Source: Naumovozyma dairenensis CBS 421 | Lineage: Eukaryota; Ascomycota; Saccharomycetes; Saccharomycetales; Saccharomycetaceae | Reading direction: 5' to 3' | NCBI RefSeq assembly: GCF_000227115.2 | Contig: NC_016488.1 | Span: forward strand, 434,001-498,000 | DNA length: 64,000 bases | In this document: positions 11,536-20,582 of the stretch, piece after piece | How positions within the stretch are numbered: position 1 is the first letter of the stretch | Layout of the letters: the number at the start of each line of letters is the position of its first letter | Notes under the pieces: model-generated | What the model was told of the DNA's origin: nothing | Databases searched by the model: none | Seen by the model: only the letters and a program-made list of their open reading frames with translations | Position numbers and translations under genes: made by a program

Positions 11536-12278
11536 TCGGTAAATAACGCCGTATGTATCAGAAATAATGTTATGTGTGTTAATATGATGCGTTATTTGGA
11601 TTCTTTACAGTAACAATCCTGAAAATCAATTAAAACTTCAGAAAAATGAAAAAACGGCATAGATCGGTTTAGGAAAAAAGCACTGAAATCAAGTATTCTA
11701 TTTTAAAGCATTATTTGTTATTATGTACATTAAATAATATATTCCTAAATATCTAATGAAGAAAACATAAAATAATCATGTAATTCTTGAATACTATTCT
11801 GTTTAACACACGAACTTGTCACATAACTGGGAAAATCCTGCAGATACGTTTATTGCATTCCAACTTGCTATAGTAGATTATGGGAAAACTAAGAACTATT
11901 AGATTATTATTACACTTTCAGACTATTTGACATTCAATCTGTAACCATGCATTCCAAATTCCTTAAAGCCCGTTATTTTCTCTTATGGTTTGTCCCTACA
12001 TTCAATATTTCAGCATCATTTTTGATTTATTTTATCAAGTATACTAAAGAATACCCTTAGCGGTTATTTCTGACACCGGTTATCGTTGGTTTCATGGACT
12101 ACAAAATTGCCGGCGCGAAATTGGGATGTAACTTTATATGCTGTTGTTTTTTGTTTTTGAAAAATAATCAATAAATCTGAACTATCATTTGCTAACTACA
12201 GTATTAATTAGAATTAAGAAGGAGAAAACAACCAAAATTAGACTTATAACACTAGAGATCAATCAATACAAAGAAAAC
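11536..12278. other. VPS8-TFC3 intergenic region
   Basis: The gap is 743 bases with no ORF or RNA gene recognised. A CDEI-like GTCACATA occurs near 11819, but no CDEIII-type TTCCGAA follows, so it is not a canonical point centromere. It presumably holds the VPS8 terminator and the TFC3 promoter. Confidence 0.5.
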
Positions 12279-15200
12279 ATGTCAACTATTGTTGGTAACA
12301 TATATCCTGATGAATTAATTGGGCTTCTTTGTGAGGAGCTAGCTTATAACAAAGGCAGCGTACCATTTTCCAAGCTTTGGGAATTAGTTGCTAATATCAT
12401 GAATTTATCTAATAAGAAGATTAAGCAATTTGTCTTTCAATGCTTAGTATCGTGTGAAGATATCCGACTTTGCCATGATAGTTCCGAAGAAGTAAGAGAC
12501 TATAACACAGTAGTTTCGAATCCATCCGCATACCATATTGTACTCGATGAAGATAGACTTTGGAAAATCCTAACAGGCTATATTAAAAAGGAATCTACGA
12601 TCGGAAACTTTGCTTTTGCTCTATTGTTAGAAATTGCCAAATCGAAGGAAAATGGTGTCAATACCATTGATTTAGCCCAAGCTACTAATCAAGATTCTAG
12701 GAGTATCACAGGACGTCTGAAAAAACTAGCCCACTTAGTTGTTGGGACACAGATAGTTTATAAAGGGCATGTGGTGAAATTACTTAAACTTAAAAAATTT
12801 GTTAAAGGTTCCGAAAGATCATATGTTAACATGAGAGATCATCTAGCTACAATTGTTAAGATAGTGAAAGAATCAAAAAATGGGCTGCGGCAAGTGACTG
12901 ACTTGAAGCGGGAACTTGGATTTGATAAAGCAAAAAGACAATCAAAGGCATTTACTGCTGCAATCTCATGGTTGGATGAAAAGCAATACTTGAAGAAAGT
13001 GCTGGTGGTGTCGCCTAATAATACTGCCATAAAAATAAAATGTGTGAAGTATCAACGTGATTACGATGGAATGAGAAACTCAAATGCATTTGACGATGAT
13101 AATGAAAGCTCTGATGAGGATCCTGGTGATAAAAGTGGGCTTGACGATGAGGATGACGAAGATATTGTGGAAGGATTGGAACACTTGAGTACTGGCACCT
13201 TATTGCAGGAACCTGGTTTAATTTTAGAAGAGAATCTAAGCGCAGACAAGGATTTTCCATTGCTTAATAGATTTTATCCAATTCAGAATCAAACTTACGA
13301 TTTGGCAGAAAAATCTGATTTAAGTGGTGCATCAACCATAGAAGTTGTGAATAAAATAACTGGAAAAGAGTACAAAAGGGCGTTTACGAAATACAGTGAA
13401 TATTACTTAGACTCAGCAGGGAAAACATCACAGGATTCCTCAGGCTTCAATATCATTCGTGTTTACGACTTCGATGGAAAAAAGAAATTTTTCCGTTTGT
13501 TTACAGAAACTAACTATAAAAGGTTAACAGGCTCATCATCTGGGATGAGCGGCTTTAAGAAAAGAGATGAAATTGCTCAAAAGGATGATTTGTCAACTTT
13601 GAACCGGAAAAATTTTGTTGCTCTAAGTAATACTTTGCATTTTACAACTGATCATAGTGGCATCCACACCTTTTTTTGGAATGGTGAAATCAAAGGGTTG
13701 AAGAAGAATAATGGTCTGCCAAAAGAGAAAAAACGGCGTCAGTCATTGGTAGAAAGAGATTCTAATATTGACGTTAGCGAGAAAAACCTGGTGAAGAGGA
13801 AAAAGATGGCTGAGAGAAACAATACTATGTATCCTACTTTGATTCACATGGATGCTATTGACCCAACTATTTCTCGAGAACAGTCACAAGAAGAACAAGT
13901 AAAGCCTGAAATTATCACGATTGGCGGCTTTTCAGCGGCTTCATTAAGATCATTAAAACGGCAGAAGGCAATAATCGAGGTATTGAAAAGACAAGGAGGA
14001 GTCACTTACCTAAAAGAACAATTTTTTGAAAATTTGTCGAAATATATGGAATCAAATACCCAAGTAGACAAGAAGACAGCTCGCCGAGATGTAGATCTGA
14101 TGGTAGCTAGTGGTAAACTTTTGGATAGAGTTGATCCTGTTACGAAACGAAGAATTGTTTTCCTTCCTGAAGTAGATGATGCAACCATAACAAACTACGT
14201 TGTCAATGAAAAAGACCATAAAAAAGAACACTTTACGGATATTATTCACAATACAGACATATATTTCTTCGATCAGACTGAAAAGAATAGGTTCCACAGA
14301 GGTGCGAAATCGGCAGAAAGGATCCGGAAATTTCAGAAAGGCACAAAAAATAAGAAAGAAACAGTTGATCGCACTAAGAAAGCAGATGTTGTTGCGTCGA
14401 ATAGATCAATATCGAAGCCAAGAAAGGACCCCACTAAGGAAAGGTCTAAAAAGGCGGCATTTAAAGCATCTAAGAAGCAATCGAGAGAACTTGAAACGTT
14501 TTTCCACCTCGGTACGAAAGCTGGACTACAAGCTTTAATTATGTGCGTAGTGATTACGAAAAGTATTACAAATGAAATCAAATGGGATCTGATTACGAGG
14601 CTATTTCCACATAATTCTTTAGATAATCTTAAAAAGCAGTGGACCATTCGGAGGGTAAGGATGGGAAGCATTGGCTGGAAAGTTCACGTAGAGAAATGGA
14701 AGAAAGTTCTTGTAAAGGGTATTAAGGATGGGCTCATTACATTAGAGGAAGCAGAACAGTTAGACCTTCCGAAATTAATTACTTTATGGAACTCCTTCAA
14801 GGAAGATAGAGGAAAGACTTCGATTTCATTGTACAAAGCTTACGAAGATAATAAGAGAAATATTTCTTTAGTACGTGAAGACGATGATAAGATGTCTCCT
14901 GCCGGACTAATGATGTCCTCCATGGTTCAGAGAGAAATGGCCTCACTAAATAACACATATGCTTTTGATACAGACAAGCCGTCTATTAAAGAACTGATTG
15001 CTAATGATACACGAGGGAAAATTAGAGCAGTTATACGGTCCATATTGGTGGAAAATGTTTCTATAACCAAAGAAAGAATTGAAGCTTTAGAAAATGTTAC
15101 GAATGATGAGGTTGATAGAGTGGTTATGGACATGGCTAAAGAGAAACAACTTTATCTTCATGGATCGAAGTTAGAAGCGACAAGTATAGCAGAAGAATTC

Positions 15201-15776
15201 TCTAACTCTAAAGGAAGAACATCAAACTTCGAGCAATCTGCGACATACTATAAGAGAATATTAGCGGTGTTTGAAGGAAGTAACGGGTTGGTTATGAATA
15301 CAGAGACGGCTGACACTTCGACATGGTCTTTGATTGACCTTATTTCTCGGAAATCGGTTAATATGGATATAATTCCAATGCAAAAAGATAGTCACAGGCT
15401 AAATTACGTGACAAGACGTTTCGAAATTGGCTCTTTGACTCCCCCTTTGATTATCTATCCAAAGAACAGATTAGAAAGCTACAAGAATGGAAAGAATATT
15501 TCGATTCCTGCTGGGAAACCATTTTCAAGGCTATGGATTGACTCAACTGGAGAGATTAGGACTAACTTATGGAAGAAACAACTGAGTTCAGTTCTTTTCG
15601 AGATTTTATTTTCGCCTGGCATTACTCTTACTTCTTTACAAAAAACCTGTAGCGGTTCTGTTTCATTGCTTGAAGCATCAGAAATTTGCGACTGGTTATT
15701 TCAGAAAGAGCTTTTAGCAAAAACATCTTACGGTGGTTTCAAAGTTACATCGAATTGGTATTCATTGTTTCTTTAA
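12279..15776 (+). CDS. TFC3: TFIIIC subunit tau138 (Tfc3), B-box binding
   Basis: This is the largest subunit of RNA polymerase III factor TFIIIC and contacts the B box of tRNA genes. The protein has 1165 residues, against 1160 in S. cerevisiae. The ATG at 12279 gives MSTIVGNIYPDEL, matching the family N-terminus IYPDEL; upstream in-frame codons are non-ATG. Winged-helix-like segments include the conserved YTKKESTIGN-type block near residue 100 and the stretch around RDHLATIVKIVKESKNGLRQ. A highly charged linker with KKR-rich patches lies in the middle. The S. cerevisiae gene has a small intron just after codon 23; here the coding frame runs straight through YNKGSVPF, so the intron is absent. 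The gene points the same way as VPS8, whereas in S. cerevisiae it is convergent with VPS8, implying a local inversion. Confidence 0.95.
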   Translation: MSTIVGNIYPDELIGLLCEELAYNKGSVPFSKLWELVANIMNLSNKKIKQFVFQCLVSCEDIRLCHDSSEEVRDYNTVVSNPSAYHIVLDEDRLWKILTGYIKKESTIGNFAFALLLEIAKSKENGVNTIDLAQATNQDSRSITGRLKKLAHLVVGTQIVYKGHVVKLLKLKKFVKGSERSYVNMRDHLATIVKIVKESKNGLRQVTDLKRELGFDKAKRQSKAFTAAISWLDEKQYLKKVLVVSPNNTAIKIKCVKYQRDYDGMRNSNAFDDDNESSDEDPGDKSGLDDEDDEDIVEGLEHLSTGTLLQEPGLILEENLSADKDFPLLNRFYPIQNQTYDLAEKSDLSGASTIEVVNKITGKEYKRAFTKYSEYYLDSAGKTSQDSSGFNIIRVYDFDGKKKFFRLFTETNYKRLTGSSSGMSGFKKRDEIAQKDDLSTLNRKNFVALSNTLHFTTDHSGIHTFFWNGEIKGLKKNNGLPKEKKRRQSLVERDSNIDVSEKNLVKRKKMAERNNTMYPTLIHMDAIDPTISREQSQEEQVKPEIITIGGFSAASLRSLKRQKAIIEVLKRQGGVTYLKEQFFENLSKYMESNTQVDKKTARRDVDLMVASGKLLDRVDPVTKRRIVFLPEVDDATITNYVVNEKDHKKEHFTDIIHNTDIYFFDQTEKNRFHRGAKSAERIRKFQKGTKNKKETVDRTKKADVVASNRSISKPRKDPTKERSKKAAFKASKKQSRELETFFHLGTKAGLQALIMCVVITKSITNEIKWDLITRLFPHNSLDNLKKQWTIRRVRMGSIGWKVHVEKWKKVLVKGIKDGLITLEEAEQLDLPKLITLWNSFKEDRGKTSISLYKAYEDNKRNISLVREDDDKMSPAGLMMSSMVQREMASLNNTYAFDTDKPSIKELIANDTRGKIRAVIRSILVENVSITKERIEALENVTNDEVDRVVMDMAKEKQLYLHGSKLEATSIAEEFSNSKGRTSNFEQSATYYKRILAVFEGSNGLVMNTETADTSTWSLIDLISRKSVNMDIIPMQKDSHRLNYVTRRFEIGSLTPPLIIYPKNRLESYKNGKNISIPAGKPFSRLWIDSTGEIRTNLWKKQLSSVLFEILFSPGITLTSLQKTCSGSVSLLEASEICDWLFQKELLAKTSYGGFKVTSNWYSLFL

Positions 15777-15825
15777 AGTAAATAATAAATATATATTGTA
15801 TTTAAAAAAAATTAAGTGAAGCATT

Positions 15826-16135
15826 TGTTGAACCAGGTTGCCTACATCAACAGAGGTATTGGGAACAATAGGGTAAGACATCGAGTATAGAGACAGTCAA
15901 TGTAGCTATTATTCCTTAGTTTCTTTTATTCTAGTACATAATATATACTATTATACAATACTAACTATAAGTGTTAGTTATAAGTGTTCATAATGAACAA
16001 ACACTTTTATACTCATCTCTTCTTGAAGCTAAGCGCGCCAGGAGTAAGATAAATAGCGGCGGTGTACGGAGTTACAACCGTCTTAATGATAGACCGTTGG
16101 CTTACATCAGACAGACCATTAAGCATGGACTAACA
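15826..16135 (-). mobile_element. Solo LTR of the Ty5-like element (reverse), family A
   Basis: It runs from TGTTGAACCAGG to GACTAACA (310 bases) and aligns along its full length with the solo LTR at 16502-16808 and, in reverse complement, with parts of the LTR ending at 17431. The flanking pentamers (GCATT and GTTAG) do not match, so the target-site duplication is lost or was never simple. It begins 50 bases after the TFC3 stop. Confidence 0.88.
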
Positions 16136-16496
16136 GTTAGGGTCTAGTGCATCGTGTTCAACACTCTCAATGTTTAGTTCAGCTCTTAAAACTCATATCT
16201 CGCAACAACATTTACGAATTGAACTCCGTACCCCACCAATTTTTATTATACTAACTAAAATCCGGGTAAATTTTATGGCAGTAAACACGGATAAAACTAT
16301 AGAATTAATATTGAATATTAAGAATGATTCCGTCTTCCTTAAAAAATTACAGTTTTTCCAAGCCTTTTATACTTTTAACAGTAGATGACCTACCAGACTA
16401 GGACAGGTGTTTAATAACAGCATCTGAATGGCTTGCAAATTCGTATTTTTTGAAGGGTGAGGATTAAAGCCTGTTAAATGGTACTATTTAGGTATG
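16136..16496. other. Spacer between two solo LTRs
   Basis: This is 361 bases of non-coding AT-rich DNA between the two family A LTRs. One short open frame overlaps it (16170-16388) but has no recognisable content and no gene-like context. Confidence 0.4.
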
Positions 16497-16813
16497 CTAT
16501 TTGTTGAGCCAGGTTGCCTATATCAACAGACGTATTGGGAACAATAGGGGAAGACATCGAGTATAGAGAGAGCCAATGTAAATATTATTCCTTAGTTTCT
16601 TATATCTAATACATAATATATACTATTATACAATACTAACTATAAGTATTAGTTATAAGTGTTTGTAATGTATAAACACTTTTATCTTCATCTTTTCTCG
16701 AGGCGAGATGCGCCATGAGTAAGATGGACTTGATGGTGTACCGATTTAGACAGACATAATGGCAGACAGTTGGCTTACACCAGACGGACCATTAAGCATG
16801 GTCTAACACTATT
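16497..16813 (-). mobile_element. Solo LTR with intact 5-bp target-site duplication (reverse), family A
   Basis: The LTR itself is 16502-16808 (307 bases), from TGTTGAGCCAGG to GGTCTAACA. It is flanked by the direct repeat CTATT at 16497-16501 and 16809-16813, which proves a bona fide integration followed by LTR-LTR recombination. In element orientation the LTR starts TGTTAGACCATGC and ends GGCTCAACA. Confidence 0.95.
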
Positions 16814-16933
16814 GAAAATTTAGGGAGGGTAAAACCCATACAGGAGTGTTTTTATATCTGTATTAGGGTGAAATATAGATAATTGTTTGGGCTTTTACAC
16901 ATTGAATCGCCAGAGAAAGTTGAATAGTTCAGC

Positions 16934-17431
16934 TGGTTGTAAGCCAACTGTCGATAGGGTGTATGAATTTCAGTATAACCTGAAATTCAGTATAACCTGA
17001 AATTCATACACCCTACAGGTTATACTGAAATTCATACACCCTACAGGTTATACTGAAATTCATACACCACCAAGTCCATCTTACTCCTGGCGCACCTCGC
17101 CTCGAGAAAAGATGAACATAATGTTGAACATAATGCACTAAAGCCTAACATAAATATTATGGAACTCTTCAGAAGGGTAACATTGATGAGATGTTGAAGT
17201 ATATAAAGGGCAGTATGTTTCATCCAAAGTCTAAGAGCTATATTTATCACAACACCTAAAAGTGTTTGTACATTATAAACTAACACTTATAGTTAGTACT
17301 GCATAACAGTATACACAGCATGGATTAGATAGGAAGTGGAGGAAATAATATTTACATTGACTCTCTCTGTACTAGATGTCTTCGCCTATTGTTCCCAATA
17401 CGTCTATTGATGTAGGCAACCTGGCTCAGCA
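16934..17431 (+). mobile_element. Rearranged 5' LTR of the decayed Ty5-like element
   Basis: TGTAAGCCAACTGTC near 16939, the segment 17069-17122 and 17262-17431 match the solo LTRs in reverse complement. Two segments do not match: a palindromic tandem array at 16958-17068, and about 140 bases (17123-17261) with a TATA box TATATAAAG at 17200-17208. The LTR ends GGCTCAGCA at 17431, directly before the primer-binding site. The gag start codon at 17376 lies inside the LTR, as in Ty1. Confidence 0.8.
16958..17068. repeat. 24-bp palindromic / 28-bp tandem array inside the 5' LTR
   Basis: A 24-base arm at 16958-16981 is exactly reverse-complemented at 17017-17040 and again at 17045-17068, the last two being a direct repeat with a 28-base period. 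A shorter partial copy lies between them (16982-17010). Arm ends read GGTGTATGAATT and CAGTATAACCT. The array can form a hairpin and is absent from the two solo LTRs. Confidence 0.9.
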
Positions 17432-19115
17432 GGTTATGAGCCCATGGGTTTCAGGTTCTGACGCACTTACAATCAAGTTAACAGACGCTTCCAACTATTA
17501 AAGGTGGTTCGACAATTTAACCAACAAAGTTCTTACCATTGATGTTTATTGGTTTGAATACCTCCAAAATAGAGGAGTCGTTGACAATATTCAAGCTTTT
17601 GCCAACCTCTCACCAGCTCAACGCGTTACTGTAGCAAGCTGTTTTAATATGGCATTAACTACATTGATTATAAACACCTGTGCTGGTGCTGCTCAGACTG
17701 AAATTAGTCACTACCTAGAACATTCTGATGACGAGAATGCTATAGAGTTATTAAAGTGGCTAAAATCAAAATTTCTACGCCAACCGTTTCCATGCTCGTT
17801 GAAAATTGTTTGAACCTATCAAGCATGACCCATAAAGGCCCTCTTGGAAAAAGGGACTGGGCTGTTAAGCGATCATCCATCATTCTCAGTGGTGTTAGCG
17901 AGGATGAATCATTTTATTCAGCATCGCTTGACAATCCCAAGGCTACTTTCCACTCATACCGGAAAAGCATGCTTGATCGCCTCGCTGCATCATTGGTGAT
18001 CTCTATCTCACCATCTATTAAGGGGAAAATTTTAGATCGCTATGGGGACGACTTCTCAATCTCCACAAAACAAATGGCTAGATTATTAGAGCGTATACCG
18101 TCCAACTCTGATACAGAGACCAATCAGGTTTTTAATGCTCATGGTAAAAACAACAACAATTCCAAAAAAACTTACAAACCCAGGTAATCCAATAGAGAAT
18201 GTGCAATTTGTAAGGGCCCACATTCTCTCGAGAACTGCGAAGTTCTCAAATCCCAAATCCGCCAAGCCCAAATTTTCCAAAAGGCGAAAAACACAAAAAA
18301 CAACAACCAACATGCCTTCCGATTCATCTGATATGGTTCATTTTTCTTCGATGCCGATTCCCCACTCTGGCACCATTAACCATCATGGTACAACTTCATC
18401 CACACTTTGCTCAAATCACTGGATCTTTAGCACTGCATGTACTAGTCATATGTCCCCTCATCGTTCTGCTTTCACTGAATTCCATACAGATGTTTCTGGG
18501 TCAGTTAAAGGTACTGGGGGTTCAGTTGGGATTAAAGGACAAGGAACTGTTGAACTTAATGGTATCACATTGAATGATGTTCTATATATCTTCCAGTAAA
18601 TCTAATTTCTATTAGAAAGGCCACTCAGACTTCCAAAAGTGTCTGAAGTATTCACCGAAAACTACATGTTAGTTTAAGTGGTTTTGTGTTATGGCTTATA
18701 TGTTGTTACTGACCATACAAATTTCTATAGTAAACAGCAATATCTATAAGTATATAATTAATCCAAACTTTTCTCCCGTTTACCCGCACGCTGAATTTTT
18801 TCTTGTATATGGTCCGTTGGGTCCTTCCTCAACACTAAACCAAGATGAAGCTTTTTAATGGTATTCCCGTCTAGGTCACCCTCGTTTCGAGGATTATAAT
18901 CAATACGCACATATTCTCAACTTACCTTAGTTGAACTCAGAATATTACTAGACGTCCAACTTGCTCATAGGTAAAGGTCTCAGCTCCAAGGTACATCATC
19001 GACTCAAATGTTGCTCTCCCCAAGGGACACAATAAAACTGGACCGAAAATTATATATAATTTACCACATGACATTCAAACAATGGAAAAAATATTTGAGT
19101 TACTGTAAATAACAT
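17376..19115 (+). pseudogene. Decayed gag-pol of a Ty1/copia (Ty5-like) retrotransposon
   Basis: The ATG at 17376 opens a gag frame (MSSPIVPNTSIDVGN) that soon hits stops. Gag continues in another frame (17756-18187). A CCHC-type knuckle CAICKGPHSLENC is at 18200-18238. A protease-like motif WIFSTACTSHM at 18420-18452 stands where copia proteases have a DSG-type active site, so the catalytic Asp is missing. A gag-pre-integrase motif WYSRLGHP is at 18859-18882. Order and motifs are those of Ty1/copia elements. Multiple stops and frameshifts, and the absence of integrase core, reverse transcriptase and a matching 3' LTR, show a truncated dead copy. The end near 19115 is approximate. Confidence 0.88.
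17432..17443 (+). other. Primer-binding site complementary to initiator tRNA-Met anticodon arm
   Basis: GGTTATGAGCCC follows the LTR end (CA at 17430-17431) with no gap. It is the complement of GGGCTCATAACC, the anticodon stem-loop of yeast initiator tRNA-Met. Priming by an internal half of tRNA-iMet, rather than the tRNA 3' end, is the known mode of Ty5 and Drosophila copia. Confidence 0.85.
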
Positions 19116-19203
19116 AACGCCATTTCTATGATAGAAGTTCTATATAAATTAAGTTTCGTTTCGGAATATAGATATTTATGTTTTTTCCCTTTTTCTCTCT
19201 TAC

Positions 19204-19535
19204 TGTTAGATGTAATTTACTTCTTATTGATAGTTCAGGGTTATCTATTAATACGTTCAGGGATAATATATATAAGTCTAGTATATTAAGTGCGATTATA
19301 TAATAAGCAGCTAGGATAACAATGTGATATGGTGAATACCGAAAGGGTTCGAAGATTGGTAACATTCTCTGAAGTAGCTCCAGCTGCAAAGTTCTCATTA
19401 GAAGTTCTTGAAAGGATCATTAAGCACGGCGTGTCGCATATGCAGGTAAGACCCTGGTCACATTATGTGGGTAATACACTTTGTTAGGATCCTCGTTATA
19501 CTTGATCAGGGTATAACTAGTATTCAGCTTATACT
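19204..19535 (+). repeat. Diverged solo LTR-like repeat, family B
   Basis: It starts TGTTAGATGTAATTTACTTC and aligns with the repeats at 5497 and 44387. Shared islands include AGTTCTTG, CGTGTCGCATAT and AATACA...TTAGGATCCTCGTTATACTT. The right end is uncertain because homology fades after 19520. No target-site duplication was seen. Confidence 0.55.
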
Positions 19536-19750
19536 ACCCCATCCTTAAGTCTGTTAACTTAGGTATGGTTTAGAACAACTAAATCAGCCTTACCCTTACC
19601 TTTCACTTGCTGTTATTATTACTCTTTCGTCTTCTTTACTTTTTCTTACGTCTTCTTTACTTTCCCTTATTTTTTTCCTGTCAACATAAAAAATTAATAA
19701 ATATAAAAAGCAAAACTATCATTTTTAAGCCTTCCACAAATTTTTCTAGA

Positions 19751-20582
19751 ATGGCAAAATACAATATATCAACTTTCTCAACCACTTTATTTCTCGTGTT
19801 CCTAGTCAATTTCGAGTTTATCAGTGCTTTCGAGCAATGGTACCATTTATCTCTTCAATAAGCTACAAATGGCATTATGGATTTGCTGGAAATACAATCA
19901 TGCATGAATGATTTGAATTATGCGAATAAACATGAAAGTACCGATGCACTAGAGTGTCAAAAAGTTAGACTAGGCCATGTACATGACTCAAGGTCTTGAT
20001 TGAGAAATTCTATGGTAAGTACCATGACAATACATTGATAATGAAAATTGTCAGGTATATTTGGATTTTAAAATGGATAAGATAACCAAAAAAATATTGT
20101 ATGCAAAGCCAGCTGAACTCTTGTTCATTTTGAAGAATTCGCAACTTTGCTACATGACATAAGAGAAAATGGACTTGAATCCTATAAGGAGATGATCGCA
20201 AAGAATTATAATATCTCGTAATGCAGATAGACCCGGTAAAAAAGTTGCCCAATGGTTGGTCAATATGGTCAATAAGGGATTAATAAAGACGGTGACATTG
20301 TGGCTGCCCAAAACCTTGTTAAGAATATTCAAATATCGAAAGAAACTGCAGAAGTCCTGGGTGTATTGGTGCATTCTGGCTCTTGTTTGTGTATTATCAG
20401 CCGGTGATATATGCGTCGTCTTGATGACAGCTAAGGGTATTGGGATAACATTTTGGGTATTCCACCTAATCCGTGAACTGACTGATCTTTTTCCTTTTGC
20501 TGTTTTTATCTTATATATATATATTCATCATAAAACATTATTTGTAGATAATTCAACAAGAGATAACATGCTCCTTTTCTAA
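19751..20582 (+). pseudogene. Decayed gene for a secreted or membrane protein
   Basis: The ATG at 19751 begins a 36-codon frame with a clear signal peptide: a short basic start, a hydrophobic core (TTLFLVFLVNFEFIS) and an Ala exit. It is cut by TAA at 19859. The same frame then stays open for 45 more codons to 19999 with two Cys residues. Further coding-looking pieces follow in other frames, including a basic block PGKKVAQWLVNMVNKG near 20230-20280 and strongly hydrophobic segments up to about 20480. This layout (signal peptide, Cys-containing middle, hydrophobic stretches) is seen in yeast killer preprotoxins among other secreted proteins. I cannot assign a family, and the gene is plainly broken. 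Confidence 0.5.

Noticed and set aside
19159..19328. Possible point centromere on the minus strand: TTCCGAAA core (19159-19166) and ATCACATT (19321-19328), 155 bases apart
   Set aside because: CDEI has one mismatch, the CDEIII flanks fit poorly, the intervening DNA is only moderately AT-rich, and half of the region is LTR sequence.
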